Source: Streptomyces bambusae
Lineage (GTDB): Bacteria; Actinomycetota; Actinomycetes; Streptomycetales; Streptomycetaceae
Assembly: GCF_020532645.1 (NCBI RefSeq)
Contig: NZ_JAJAUZ010000016.1
Coordinates: 62,001-126,000, forward strand
Length of the DNA: 64,000 nucleotides
Reading direction: 5' to 3'
The translations under genes and the position numbers were made by a program. The notes under the pieces are model-generated. The model had not been told where the DNA came from. It ran no database searches and was given only the letters and a program-made list of their open reading frames with translations. Below, in pieces: positions 1-8,397 of this stretch; position 1 is the stretch's first letter; the number at the start of each line of letters is the position of its first letter.

Positions 1-1143
1 CTTGCTCAGCTCGTGCACGTGGTCGTGATCGTGCGCATGCCCGTGCCCGTGCGCATGCCCGTGGCCGTGCCCGTGGCCCGCACCATGCCCGTGCCCGCCG
101 GACCCCGGCACGTGCGGATCGGTCACCGGCAGCGACGAGTCCGCCGACAGGTCCCAGTCCGAAGCCGGCCGGTTGCGGGCGACCATCTCCGCGCCGAGCG
201 CGGCGACCATCGCCCCGTTGTCGGTGCACAGCTTGGGCCGCGGCACGCGCAGGACGATGCCGGCGTCGTCGCACCGTTCCTGCGCCAGCGCCCGCAGCCG
301 CGAGTTCGCCGCGACCCCGCCGCCGATCATCAGGTGGTCGACACCCTCGTCCTTGCAGGCCCGGATCGCCTTGCGGGTCAGGACGTCCACCACGGCCTCC
401 TGGAAGGACGCCGCCACGTCCCGCACCGGCACCTCCTCGCCCGCGTTCCGCTTTGCCTCGATCCACCGCGCCACGGCCGTCTTGAGCCCGGAGAACGAGA
501 AGTCGTACACGGGGTCCTTCGCCCCGGTCAGCCCGCGCGGGAAGTGGATCGCCTTCGGGTCGCCCTCCTTGGCGAGCCGGTCGATCACCGGACCGCCGGG
601 GAACCCGAGGTTCAGCACCCGCGCGATCTTGTCGAACGCCTCGCCCGCCGCGTCGTCGATGGTCGCGCCGAGCGGCCGTACGTCACTGGTGATGTCCGGT
701 GCGAGCAGCAGCGAGGAGTGCCCGCCGGACACCAGCAGGGCCATCGTCGGCTCCGGCAGCGGCCCGTGCTCCAGCTGGTCCACGCAGATGTGCGAGGCGA
801 GGTGGTTGACCCCGTACAGCGGCTTGCCGAGCGCGTACGCGTACGCCTTCGCGGCGGAGGTGCCCACCAGCAGCGCCCCGGCGAGGCCCGGACCGGCCGT
901 CACCGCGATGCCGTCGAGGTCCTTCGCGCTGACCCCGGCCTCCTTCAGGGCCCGCTCGATGGTCGGGACCATCGCCTCCAGGTGCGCGCGGGAGGCGACT
1001 TCGGGGACCACGCCGCCGAACCGGGCGTGCTCGTCGACGCTGGACGCGACCGCGTCCGCGAGCAGCGTGGTGCCGCGGACGATGCCGACGCCGGTCTCGT
1101 CGCAGGAGGTCTCGATGCCGAGGACGAGGGGTTCGTCAGCCAT
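1..1143 (-). CDS. tsaD: tRNA N6-adenosine threonylcarbamoyltransferase TsaD (3' end outside window)
   Basis: Transfers the threonylcarbamoyl group to A37 of ANN-decoding tRNAs (t6A) together with TsaB and TsaE. The ATG at 1143 gives an N-terminus reading [15 protein letters not shown], the Kae1/TsaD signature. Also visible are the metal-binding HLASH, the [11 protein letters not shown] nucleotide-binding segment and CTDNGAM near the C-terminus. The family-like core ends near residue 343. After it the frame stays open to the window edge and encodes a His-rich tail with 13 His in 27 residues (positions 13-93), so the protein is longer than the usual 340-365 residues. The start overlaps the end of rimI by 8 bp, indicating coupled translation in a tsaB-rimI-tsaD operon. 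Confidence 0.95.
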   Translation of the reverse strand, partial: MADEPLVLGIETSCDETGVGIVRGTTLLADAVASSVDEHARFGGVVPEVASRAHLEAMVPTIERALKEAGVSAKDLDGIAVTAGPGLAGALLVGTSAAKAYAYALGKPLYGVNHLASHICVDQLEHGPLPEPTMALLVSGGHSSLLLAPDITSDVRPLGATIDDAAGEAFDKIARVLNLGFPGGPVIDRLAKEGDPKAIHFPRGLTGAKDPVYDFSFSGLKTAVARWIEAKRNAGEEVPVRDVAASFQEAVVDVLTRKAIRACKDEGVDHLMIGGGVAANSRLRALAQERCDDAGIVLRVPRPKLCTDNGAMVAALGAEMVARNRPASDWDLSADSSLPVTDPHVPGSGGHGHGAGHGHGHGHAHGHGHAHDHDHVHELSK

Positions 1144-1645
1144 GGGTCTCAGTTCCTTGTACGGGGCCGGGGGTGCTTGCGGGGTCGGCACGGCGCATCA
1201 CGAGGGCGTCCACGTTGCCGGGCTGGTAGTAGCCGCGCCGGAAGCCGATCGGCTCGAATCCGAACCGCTCGTAGAGGCGCTGCGCGCGGGTGTTGTCCAC
1301 CCGCACCTCCAGCAGCACCTCGGCGCACTCGAAGTCGGTGGCGGCCTGGAGGAGGTCGGTGAGCAGCCGGGCGCCGAGCCCGCTGCCCCAGGTGTCGCGG
1401 GCGGCCGCGATGGTCTGCACGTCCGCCAGGTCGGCCGAGGCGGCCAGGCCGGCGTAGCCGACGAGCCGGCCGTCGGGGTCCTCCGCGACGACGTAGTGCC
1501 GGGCGGCCCGCGGGCCGCGGGCGTGGGCGAGTTCGGACCAGAACATGCCGGCCGACCAGGCGTCCTCGGGGAAGAGGTCGTGCTCCAGTTCCAGCACCGG
1601 CTGAATGTCCCACCAGCGCATCTCGCGGAGCTGTACGTCCGTCAC
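1136..1645 (-). CDS. rimI: Ribosomal-protein-alanine N-acetyltransferase RimI (GNAT family)
   Basis: GNAT-fold acetyltransferase of 169 residues, expected to acetylate the N-terminal alanine of ribosomal protein S18 or similar substrates. The acetyl-CoA loop is visible as [12 protein letters not shown], followed by the [15 protein letters not shown] segment typical of RimI. I chose the GTG at 1645 because it overlaps the tsaB stop by four bases (GTGA), the usual coupled arrangement. A longer open frame to 2026 exists but would run antiparallel to nothing and through tsaB. Substrate is inferred from family and from the conserved tsaB-rimI-tsaD context. Confidence 0.9.
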   Translation of the reverse strand: MTDVQLREMRWWDIQPVLELEHDLFPEDAWSAGMFWSELAHARGPRAARHYVVAEDPDGRLVGYAGLAASADLADVQTIAAARDTWGSGLGARLLTDLLQAATDFECAEVLLEVRVDNTRAQRLYERFGFEPIGFRRGYYQPGNVDALVMRRADPASTPGPVQGTETHG

Positions 1646-2304
1646 CGGGGGGTGACCACCTTGTAGTTCTTGGGCACCTGCGCGTCGGGCCGGCGCAGGT
1701 ACATCGGCTGCGGCGGCAGGAAGGGGGTGCCGGCGGCCAGCATCTCGGCGGCGAGGCCCGCGAGGGCGGCGGCCGACTGGTGCTCGGGGCCGCGGCCGTC
1801 GGTGAAGACGTCCGGGTACAGCAGCGCGCCGGCGCCGACGGCGGGAATGCCGGCGACCTGGTCGGCGATGTCCGCCGGGCGGTCCACGGCGGCGTCGGTG
1901 AGGCGGGTGCGCGGGTCGGCGTAGCGGGCCCAGTACACCTCCTTGCGGCGGGCGTCGGTGGCCACGGTGAAGGGGCCTTCGATCCCGGCGTCCTGCGCGG
2001 CGTACGCGAGTCCGTCGAGGGTGCACAGTCCGTGGACGGGCACGCCGAGCGCGGAGGCGAAGGCGGCGGCCGTCACGAGACCGACCCGCAGGCCGGTGTA
2101 GGGGCCGGGGCCGACGCCGACGACGATGCCGGTCAGCTCGTCGAGGGTGCGGCCGGCCTCGGCGAGCACCTTGTCCACGGCGGGGAGGAGCAGTTCGCCG
2201 TGGCGGCGGGCGTCGACCTGGTCCGCCTCGGCGAGGACGGACGTGCCGTCGTGGAGGGCGACGGTGACGGCGGGCGTGGCGGTATCCATTGCGAGCAAGA
2301 GCAC
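1642..2304 (-). CDS. tsaB: tRNA threonylcarbamoyladenosine biosynthesis protein TsaB
   Basis: Non-catalytic ASKHA-fold partner of TsaD in bacterial t6A synthesis, 220 residues. The N-terminus LLAMDTATPAVTVAL and the loop VGVGPGPYTGLRVG are family hallmarks. First gene of a run with rimI and tsaD, which follow with 4-bp and 8-bp overlaps. A 126-bp gap separates it from the divergent gene at 2431, so the operon promoter should lie there. Confidence 0.93.
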   Translation of the reverse strand: MLLLAMDTATPAVTVALHDGTSVLAEADQVDARRHGELLLPAVDKVLAEAGRTLDELTGIVVGVGPGPYTGLRVGLVTAAAFASALGVPVHGLCTLDGLAYAAQDAGIEGPFTVATDARRKEVYWARYADPRTRLTDAAVDRPADIADQVAGIPAVGAGALLYPDVFTDGRGPEHQSAAALAGLAAEMLAAGTPFLPPQPMYLRRPDAQVPKNYKVVTPR

Positions 2305-2430
2305 GCGAACAGCCTACGTCTCCGGGGGCGCGCGCAATGGCGGCCCCGGCGGGCCGGGGCCCGGCTGCTACCGTCAGCCCAGCGGGTCCCAGGGGACCGG
2401 CGGAGGGCGACGCGAGAGGCGGGAAACAAG

Positions 2431-2985
2431 GTGGGACGCAACAGCTCGGGAATCGTGGCCGGGCTTACCGCCGCGGCCCTCGGCGTGGTGGGCTTCCTCG
2501 CCTACCAGGCGTCGGCGAGCGCCCCCGAGCGGCCGGCCGAGGCGCAGCCGCCGGCGCAGTCCGTCCCCCGCGTCCCGGCCGGGAAGCCCGCGAAGGGGCA
2601 GGTCCCGCAGGTTCCTGCGAACTCGGGCACCGGCGTGCGCGTCGTGTACTCGCTCAGCGCCAAGCAGGTCTGGCTGATCGGCGGGGCGGGCAAGAAGACC
2701 CGTACGTTCGCCGTGGTGCCCAGCACGGTGAGCCCGGAGCCCGGCTCGTACCTGGTCGGCTCGCGCACCGGGCGGACCACCGGCTCGGACGGGGTGCCGA
2801 TCGAGCACGTGGTCCGGTTCACCAGCGTCAAGGGCGTGACCATCGGGTTCAGCGCCCGCGCGGACGGCTCGATGCCGGAGCCCGACACGAGGAAGAAGAC
2901 CGGCGGCATCCGCATGACGCGCGCCGACGGCGACGCGATGTGGACCTTCGCGACGATCAACTCGAAGATCGTCGTCGTCCCGTAG
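2431..2985 (+). CDS. Membrane-anchored L,D-transpeptidase-like protein lacking the catalytic Cys
   Basis: 184 residues from a GTG start. Residues about 7-27 form a hydrophobic signal or anchor segment, followed by a Pro/Ala-rich linker of about 40 residues and a compact domain. That domain reads like a YkuD (L,D-transpeptidase) fold: a strand VVYSLSAKQVWLI, a TP-G-type loop, and a C-terminal GGIRMTRADGDAMW. In active enzymes the last motif is SHGC[IV]R; here the Cys position is Gly and the His is absent. I infer an inactive, cell-wall-associated relative, perhaps binding peptidoglycan. Upstream it diverges from tsaB. Confidence 0.7.
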   Translation: MGRNSSGIVAGLTAAALGVVGFLAYQASASAPERPAEAQPPAQSVPRVPAGKPAKGQVPQVPANSGTGVRVVYSLSAKQVWLIGGAGKKTRTFAVVPSTVSPEPGSYLVGSRTGRTTGSDGVPIEHVVRFTSVKGVTIGFSARADGSMPEPDTRKKTGGIRMTRADGDAMWTFATINSKIVVVP

Positions 2986-3104
2986 CGGGGCGCCGCCCGG
3001 AGCCTCCCGCCCCGGCCGTCCCTGCCGCCCCTGCCGTCCCGGCCCGGCTCCGAAACGACCCGTACGGGTGACGGACCGCGCGTGACGTGACGTCAGGCGC
3101 CCTC

Positions 3105-3126
3105 CCCCGGCCCGTGTGGGCCGGGG
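3105..3126 (-). terminator. Hairpin downstream of the 71-codon ORF
   Basis: Perfect 9-bp GC stem CCCCGGCCC / GGGCCGGGG with a 4-nt loop, 6 bp past the stop codon at 3132. No U-tract follows, which is common for actinobacterial terminators. Confidence 0.6.
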
Positions 3127-3131
3127 CCGTG

Positions 3132-3347
3132 TCATGCCGCCTCGGCGCCCGGGGTCCCGTCCTCGGCGGGCAGGGTGCGGGCGGCGGCCCGCGGCGGGGT
3201 GGAGACCGCGGTGGCCGCGGCGCACGAGGCCAGCAGGTCGCGGACGGAGACCGCAGAGAGTCCTGCGAGGCCGGACGGGCCGGCCGCCGGACGCACGGGC
3301 GGGGCCGCGGGGGCGGCGGGGACTTCAGCGCGCTCTGGTGCCGGCAT
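3132..3347 (-). CDS. Small Ala/Pro-rich protein of unknown function
   Basis: 71 codons, ATG at 3347, preceded by a near-ideal Shine-Dalgarno AGGAGGT 5 nt upstream, and followed by a hairpin. The product is Pro/Ala-rich at both ends with a central helical-looking stretch LSAVSVRDLLASCAAATAVS containing one Cys. No signal peptide or transmembrane helix. An unusual cluster of inverted repeats resembling an iron box lies 29-50 bp upstream of the start. I do not recognise a family. The combination of ideal RBS, own promoter region and terminator argues that it is a real gene. Confidence 0.65.
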   Translation of the reverse strand: MPAPERAEVPAAPAAPPVRPAAGPSGLAGLSAVSVRDLLASCAAATAVSTPPRAAARTLPAEDGTPGAEAA

Positions 3348-3375
3348 GGCAACCTCCTGGCCCGGGAAGCCGTAC

Positions 3376-3397
3376 TTAGGTAGACCTAACCAGGTCT
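3376..3397 (-). promoter_or_regulatory. Overlapping inverted repeats resembling a DtxR/IdeR iron box
   Basis: Two overlapping palindromes share bases: TTAGGT-AG-ACCTAA (3376-3389) and AGACCT-AACC-AGGTCT (3382-3397). Aligned without gaps to the actinobacterial iron-box consensus (TTAGGT, 4-nt centre, CTAACC, then TAA), 12 of 19 positions match, including both 6-bp blocks; the last three bases do not. It sits just upstream of the 71-codon ORF, where a repressor would block transcription. The DtxR/IdeR assignment is inference. Confidence 0.45.
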
Positions 3398-3481
3398 CGC
3401 TACCATGTGACCACGTCCCGCGCCGCCGGCGCAACAGCTTGCCGACAACTTGTCGGAACCAGGTGCCGGAGCCGGCGGACC

Positions 3482-4036
3482 CTACGGAATCCGGAGCTCC
3501 GCCAGGCCGGCGTCCGCCCAGCGCCCGCCGAGCCCGCGGACCTCGACCGTGCGCACGTCGTCGAGCACCTCCTCGTGCCCGACCGCCCGCGAGATCACCA
3601 CGTGCAGCCGGTCCTCGGACAGCTCCTCGACCTTGCCATCGCCCCACTCCACGACGACGACCGAGTCCGGCAGCGAGACGTCGAGGTCCAGGTCCTCCAT
3701 CTCGTCGAGGCCGCCGCCGAGCCGGTACGCGTCCACGTGCACCAGCGGCGGGCCGTCCACCAGCGAGGGGTGCACGCGGGCGATGACGAACGTCGGCGAG
3801 GTGACGGCGCCGCGGACGCCCAGGCCCTCGCCGAGGCCGCGGGTCAGGGTCGTCTTGCCGGCGCCCAGCTCGCCGGTCAGCAGGACGAGGTCGCCCGCAC
3901 GCAGCAGCCCGGCGATCCTCCGCCCGAGGTCCTGCATCCGCTGCGGGGAGTCGACGGTGATCTGCGTGGTGCTCGCGGGGCTCTGCGCGTCGGCCTCAAG
4001 GGGCCGGGTGTGCGGTGCTGCTTCCATACCGGCCAA
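3482..4036 (-). CDS. tsaE: tRNA threonylcarbamoyladenosine ATPase TsaE
   Basis: P-loop ATPase that drives the TsaB-TsaD cycle of t6A synthesis. Walker A GELGAGKTT at residues 55-63, SPTF at 80-83, HVDAYRL at 100-106 and VVEWGD at 128-133 all match the family. The 184-residue reading has about 30 more residues ahead of the P-loop than typical TsaE, and the start at 4036 overlaps the hydrolase gene by 41 bp, so the true start may be later. An in-frame ATG at 4027 is an alternative. Confidence 0.93.
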   Translation of the reverse strand: MAGMEAAPHTRPLEADAQSPASTTQITVDSPQRMQDLGRRIAGLLRAGDLVLLTGELGAGKTTLTRGLGEGLGVRGAVTSPTFVIARVHPSLVDGPPLVHVDAYRLGGGLDEMEDLDLDVSLPDSVVVVEWGDGKVEELSEDRLHVVISRAVGHEEVLDDVRTVEVRGLGGRWADAGLAELRIP

Positions 4037-5171
4037 CGGTAGCCGCTGCCGCTCCCGCCCCGGCGCGCCCGAGGAGGTCCGCCAGCCGCCCGTTGACCTC
4101 CTCGGGACGCTCCAGCATCAGCAGGTGCCCGGCGTCCGGCAGCACGAGGAGGTCGGCGTCCGGCAGCTGCTCGGCGATGGTCACGCCGTGCGCGGCCGGG
4201 GTGATCAGGTCCCTGCCGCCGGCCACCACCAGGGTCGGCAGCTGCGCGAACACGGCCAGCTCGGCGGTCTTGTCGTGCTGCTCGAACGCCGGGTAGAACT
4301 CGGCGACCACGTCGATCGGGGTGGCCTCGATCAGCCGCTCCGCGAACCGGGCCACCCCCGGGTCCACGTCCCTCGACCCGAACGAGTAGCGCTTGACCAT
4401 GCCCGCGAACAGGTCCGCGGTGGCCCGGCGGCCGCGCTCGACCAGCTCCGCCTCGGAGCCCAGCGCCCGCAGCACCCCCGGCAGCACCCGGCGCACCAGG
4501 CCCATCCCGGCGGCCGGCAGCCCGTACGTGACCTCGCCGAGCCGGCCGCTCGACGTGCCGATGAAGGCCGCGCCGGCCACCCGGTCCCGGACCAGGGCCG
4601 GGTCGATCGCACCCAGGGCCATGATCGTCATGCCGCCCATGGAATGGCCGACGAGGATCAGCGGGCCCTCGGGGGCGGCGGCGTCGAGGACGGCCTTCAG
4701 GTCGCGGCCGAGGCGCTCGATGGTGACGGGCTCGCCGTCGGCCTGCGCCAGGCCGCGGCCGGAGCGGCCGTGGCTGCGCTGGTCCCAGTAGACGGCCCGG
4801 ACGGCGCCGCGCAGCGCGGCCCGCTGGAAGTGCCAGGAGTCCTGGGAGAGGCAGTAGCCGTGGCAGAAGACCACGGTGGGGACGACGGGCTCGGGGGCGC
4901 GGCGCAGCCGGGGCCGCTTGCCGGGGGCGACCAGGGGCCGCTCCGGCTCGTCCACCTCGTAGTACAGCTCGGTGCCGTCGTCGGCGCGGACGGTCCCCGG
5001 GGTGCCGCGCAGCGAGCCGTACGGGCCGGCCGCGTCGAGGGCGAGGCGGGCCTTCTTGCGTATGCCGCGGCCCACGGTGACGCGTTCCACCGCGACGCCC
5101 GCGGCCGCGCCGGCGGCGAGGACGCCGATCGCGGCACCGGCCCAGCCGGCCTTGCGCCAGTTCTCGCTCAC
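3996..5171 (-). CDS. Alpha/beta-fold hydrolase, membrane-anchored N-terminus
   Basis: 391 residues. An N-terminal hydrophobic segment (about residues 8-30) is followed by an alpha/beta-hydrolase domain: oxyanion region VVFCHGYCLSQDSW, nucleophile elbow VGHSMGGMT, acid region LVVAGGRDLITP and the catalytic His in LPDAGHLLMLE. A complete Ser-Asp-His triad can therefore be assigned, but not the substrate. It sits between alr and tsaE in the same direction and overlaps tsaE by up to 41 bp, suggesting co-transcription. An esterase or lipase role is only generic inference. Confidence 0.88.
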   Translation of the reverse strand: MSENWRKAGWAGAAIGVLAAGAAAGVAVERVTVGRGIRKKARLALDAAGPYGSLRGTPGTVRADDGTELYYEVDEPERPLVAPGKRPRLRRAPEPVVPTVVFCHGYCLSQDSWHFQRAALRGAVRAVYWDQRSHGRSGRGLAQADGEPVTIERLGRDLKAVLDAAAPEGPLILVGHSMGGMTIMALGAIDPALVRDRVAGAAFIGTSSGRLGEVTYGLPAAGMGLVRRVLPGVLRALGSEAELVERGRRATADLFAGMVKRYSFGSRDVDPGVARFAERLIEATPIDVVAEFYPAFEQHDKTAELAVFAQLPTLVVAGGRDLITPAAHGVTIAEQLPDADLLVLPDAGHLLMLERPEEVNGRLADLLGRAGAGAAAATVGRYGSSTAHPAP

Positions 5172-5246
5172 GGCACCTCACTCGCTGCGGGGTCGGGTGT
5201 CACGTACGGGGCCCGGCCGGACGGTACGGGACCGGCGGTACGGGCG

Positions 5247-6386
5247 TCACGCGTTCAGGTGGACGCGGGGCACCCGGCTGCCGATGCGGGTCACGATCTC
5301 GTACGCGATGGTGCCGGCGGCCTGCGCCCAGTCCTCGGCGGTGGGCTCGCCGGCGTCGCCGGGGCCGAACAGCACGGCCTCGTCGCCGGTGCGGACCGGG
5401 TCGGTGCCGATGTCGACGACGAACTGGTCCATGGCGACCCGGCCGGCCACCGTGCGGACCTTGCCGCCGACGAGGACCGGGCCGCGGCCGGAGGCGTGCC
5501 GGGGGATGCCGTCCGCGTAGCCGGCGGGGATCAGGGCGAGGCCGGTGGCGGCGTCCGTCACGTAGTGGTGGCCGTAGCTGACGCCGTGGCCCGGCGGCAC
5601 TTCCTTGACCAGAGCGACCGCGGCGCGGAGCGTCATCGCGGGGCGCAGGCCGAGCTGGGCGGGGGTGCCGAGTTCGGGGGCCGGGGAGACGCCGTAGATG
5701 CCGATGCCGGTGCGGACGAGGTCGAAGTGGGTCTCGGGGAGGGTGAGGGTGGCCGGGGTGTTGGCGATGTGCCGGACCTCGGGGTCCAGGCCCTCCTTCT
5801 CGGCGTAGCCGGTCATCTCGCGGAAGACGGCGAGCTGCGCGGCGATGGAGGGGTGGCCGGGCTCGTCGGCGCAGGCGAAGTGCGACCACAGGCCGGTGAC
5901 CTGCACGGTGCCCTCGGCCTGGGCGGCGACGGCCGCGCCGACCAGGGCGGGCCAGTCGGCGGGCTGGCAGCCGTTGCGGCCGAGGCCGGTGTCGGCCTTG
6001 AGCTGGATGCGGGCGGGGCGGCCGGCGGCCCGGGCCGCGGCGCGTACCTCGTCGAGGGCCCACATGCCGCTGATGCCGACGTCGATGCCCTCGTCGACGG
6101 CGCGGCGCCAGGGGCCGCCGGGGGTCCACAGCCAGCACATGATGCGGGCGTCGATGCCGGCGTCCCGGAGGGCGAAGGCCTCTTCGGGGGTGGCGGTGCC
6201 GAGCCATCGGGCGCCGGCCTGGAGGGCGGCGCGGGCGCACGGGACCGCGCCGTGTCCGTAGGCGTCGGACTTCACCACCGCCATGAGCTGCGAACGGGGG
6301 GCGCGGTCGCGCAGGGCGCGTACGTTGTGGCGTACGGCGGCCAGGTCGATCTCGGCGCGTACGCGCGGCAGCGGTGTCTCGTTCAT
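5247..6386 (-). CDS. alr: Alanine racemase
   Basis: PLP enzyme interconverting L- and D-alanine for peptidoglycan. The PLP lysine is K39 in MAVVKSDAYGHG, the second catalytic base is Y271 in GHGVSYGHH, and K130 in IQLKADTGLGRNG corresponds to the carbamylated lysine of the family. At 379 residues it has normal length. Lies downstream of nnrD, acpS and glmS and upstream of the hydrolase and tsaE, all on the minus strand. Confidence 0.96.
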   Translation of the reverse strand: MNETPLPRVRAEIDLAAVRHNVRALRDRAPRSQLMAVVKSDAYGHGAVPCARAALQAGARWLGTATPEEAFALRDAGIDARIMCWLWTPGGPWRRAVDEGIDVGISGMWALDEVRAAARAAGRPARIQLKADTGLGRNGCQPADWPALVGAAVAAQAEGTVQVTGLWSHFACADEPGHPSIAAQLAVFREMTGYAEKEGLDPEVRHIANTPATLTLPETHFDLVRTGIGIYGVSPAPELGTPAQLGLRPAMTLRAAVALVKEVPPGHGVSYGHHYVTDAATGLALIPAGYADGIPRHASGRGPVLVGGKVRTVAGRVAMDQFVVDIGTDPVRTGDEAVLFGPGDAGEPTAEDWAQAAGTIAYEIVTRIGSRVPRVHLNA

Positions 6387-6422
6387 CCCCCCCAGTCTCT
6401 CAGTCCCCGTCCCCTCCCCGGT

Positions 6423-6535
6423 GCTCCGCCCCGAACCCCGCGCCTCGATCGCCGGCGAGGCCCAGGATCGGGGCTCCGCCCCGGCCCCCGGTCCTCAAAC
6501 GCCGGACGGGCCGGAAGCCCCGGGGGCGGAGCGCC
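6423..6535. repeat. Composite palindromic intergenic repeat (Streptomyces REP-like)
   Basis: The alr-nnrD gap contains two copies of GCTCCGCCCCG (from 6423 and from 6473). The second starts a long imperfect palindrome: GCTCCGCCCC (6473-6482) pairs with GGGGCGGAGC (6523-6532). The interior, with GGTCCTCAAACGCCGGACGG, matches from memory a sequence scattered between genes across Streptomyces genomes. It may also act as a hairpin after nnrD. Confidence 0.6.
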
Positions 6536-6542
6536 CGCCGGC

Positions 6543-7973
6543 TCAGGCGGCGAAGGTTTCGCGCCAGGCGGCGGGGAGTGCGAGGGCGACCTCGTGCGCC
6601 GTGGCAGGGGCCCCGCGGGCCGCAAGACGGCCGGCCAGGCCGTGCAGGTAGGCCGCGACGGACCCGGCATCCAGCGCAGGCAGGCCCGCGGCTAGCAGAG
6701 CCCCCGCAAGACCGGACAGCACGTCCCCGCTGCCCGCGGTGGCCAGCCACGAAGACCCCGTCGCATTCACCCGCACCGCCCCCGCCCCCGCCCCGCACAC
6801 CAAGGTCGTGGCCCCCTTCAGCAGCACGGTCGCCCCGAACCGCCCCGCCAGCTCCCGCACCGCGGACAGCCGCCCCGCCTCGACCTCCGCCCGCGGCACC
6901 CCCAGCAGCGCCGCCGCCTCCCCCGCATGCGGCGTCAGCAGCGTCGGCGCCGACCGCGCCCGCAGCGCCGAGGGATCCAGCCCCCGAAGCCCGTCGGCAT
7001 CGATCAGCAGCGGTACGTCCGCCTCCAGCAGCTCCGCGACCTCGCCGCGCCCCTCCCCCAGCCCCGGCCCGACCACCCACGCCTGCACCCGCCCCGCCTT
7101 CGCCGGCGGCCCCCCGTGCACCAGTGCCTCGGGGTACCGTGCCAGCACCTCGTCCCCGGCCGTGCCCACGTACCGCACCGCCCCCGCACCCCCGCGCACC
7201 GCCCCCGCGACCGCGAGCACCGCCGCCCCGGGATACCGGGCCGACCCCGCGGCCACCCCCACCACCCCGCGCCGGTACTTGTCACTCGCCGAAGACGGCA
7301 CCGGCAGCCGTGCCGCCACGTCCGCGTGCTGCAACGCCTCCAGCACCGGCGGCTCCGGAAGCGACAGCCCGATGTCCACCAGCCGCAGCGCCCCCGCGTG
7401 CCCGGCCCCCGGGTCGATCAGCAGCCCCGGCTTGTACGCGCCGAACACCACCGTCGCGTCCGCCGTCACCACCGGCCCGGCCGCCTCGCCGGTGTCCGCG
7501 TCCACCCCGCTCGGCAGGTCCACCGCGACCACCCGCGCCCCGGCCGCCCGGGCCGCCGCCGCCTGCGCGGCGAGTTCCGCCGCCGCCGGCCGCAGCCCGC
7601 CGCGGCCCCCGATGCCCAGCAGCCCGTCGACCACCAGGTCCACCCGGCCGGCCGGCAGCCGTTCGCCCACCCGCCCGCCGGCGGCCCGCAGTGCCCGCAG
7701 CCCGCCCGGATGCATCCGGTCCGGGTCCATCGGCACGGCCGTCACCCCGGCCCCCCGCCGGGCCAGCCGCGCCCCCGCGTACAGGGCGTCGCCCCCGTTG
7801 TCCCCGGGCCCCACGAGCAGCACCACCCGGGCCCCGTAGACCCGGCCGAGCAGCCCGGCGCAGGCGGCGGCCAGCCCGGCCGCGGCCCGCTGCATCAGGG
7901 CGCCCTCGGGCAGCTGCGCCATCAGTTCGGCCTCGGCGGCCCGTACGGTCTCCACGCTCTGGGCAGTACGCAT
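6543..7973 (-). CDS. nnrD: Bifunctional NAD(P)H-hydrate epimerase / ADP-dependent NAD(P)H-hydrate dehydratase
   Basis: Repairs hydrated NAD(P)H. The N-terminal YjeF_N epimerase half (about residues 1-210) contains VGPGDNGGDALYAG and VAVDLPSGVDADTG. The C-terminal ribokinase-like dehydratase half shows DKYRRGVVGVAAGS, LLTPHAGEAAALLG and the catalytic-Asp motif ATAGSGDVLSGLAG. Total 476 residues, as expected for the fused form. Its start at 7973 lies 4 bp from the acpS stop, so the two are surely co-transcribed. Confidence 0.95.
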   Translation of the reverse strand: MRTAQSVETVRAAEAELMAQLPEGALMQRAAAGLAAACAGLLGRVYGARVVLLVGPGDNGGDALYAGARLARRGAGVTAVPMDPDRMHPGGLRALRAAGGRVGERLPAGRVDLVVDGLLGIGGRGGLRPAAAELAAQAAAARAAGARVVAVDLPSGVDADTGEAAGPVVTADATVVFGAYKPGLLIDPGAGHAGALRLVDIGLSLPEPPVLEALQHADVAARLPVPSSASDKYRRGVVGVAAGSARYPGAAVLAVAGAVRGGAGAVRYVGTAGDEVLARYPEALVHGGPPAKAGRVQAWVVGPGLGEGRGEVAELLEADVPLLIDADGLRGLDPSALRARSAPTLLTPHAGEAAALLGVPRAEVEAGRLSAVRELAGRFGATVLLKGATTLVCGAGAGAVRVNATGSSWLATAGSGDVLSGLAGALLAAGLPALDAGSVAAYLHGLAGRLAARGAPATAHEVALALPAAWRETFAA

Positions 7974-7977
7974 GCGC

Positions 7978-8346
7978 TCAGCCTTCCGCGATCACCACCG
8001 CCGACGCCACCCCGGCGTCGTGGCTCAGCGAGATGTGCCAGGACCGCACGCCCAGCGCCGCCGCCCGGTCCGCCACCGTGCCGGACACCCGCAGCCGCGG
8101 CTGCCCGCTGTCCTCGACGTACACCTCGGCGTCCGTCCACAGCAGCCCGGCCGGCGCGCCGAGCGCCTTCGCCAGCGCTTCCTTGGCCGCGAACCGGGCG
8201 GCGAGCGAGGCGATACCGCGCCGCTCGCCGCTCGGCAGGAGCAGTTCGGCGTCGACGAACAGCCGCTTCGCCATGCCGGGCGTGCGCTCCAGCGCGGCCT
8301 CGAACCGGTCGATCTCGGCGACGTCGATACCCACTCCGATGATCAC
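7978..8346 (-). CDS. acpS: Holo-[acyl-carrier-protein] synthase
   Basis: Transfers 4'-phosphopantetheine from CoA to the ACP serine. The Mg-binding residues are D8 in [12 protein letters not shown] and E56 in [12 protein letters not shown]; the C-terminal [13 protein letters not shown] is also typical. 122 residues, GTG start. Fatty-acid synthase ACP is the expected client, and CoA comes from the pathway that begins with coaA at 11.4 kb. Confidence 0.95.
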   Translation of the reverse strand: MIIGVGIDVAEIDRFEAALERTPGMAKRLFVDAELLLPSGERRGIASLAARFAAKEALAKALGAPAGLLWTDAEVYVEDSGQPRLRVSGTVADRAAALGVRSWHISLSHDAGVASAVVIAEG

Positions 8347-8397
8347 TTCGCTGACACCCCTCGCTCGTCCACGGCCTGCCGGCCCACGCCCCGCGGG

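Noticed and set aside
37..93. GCATGCCCGTGCCC-type short repeats taken as a CRISPR or VNTR array
   Set aside because: They encode the His-Gly tail in frame with tsaD; no spacers.
2986..3480. Several 87-203 codon frames on both strands in this gap
   Set aside because: Arg/Pro-rich with no RBS; only the 71-codon frame has start, RBS and terminator.
3450..6695. Plus-strand open frame of 1081 codons
   Set aside because: Antisense to tsaE, the hydrolase and alr; low-complexity composition typical of GC-rich shadow frames.
8347..8397. Search for a glmS ribozyme
   Set aside because: The gene is preceded by 112 bp with a lipoprotein terminator only; glmS ribozymes are a Firmicutes feature.
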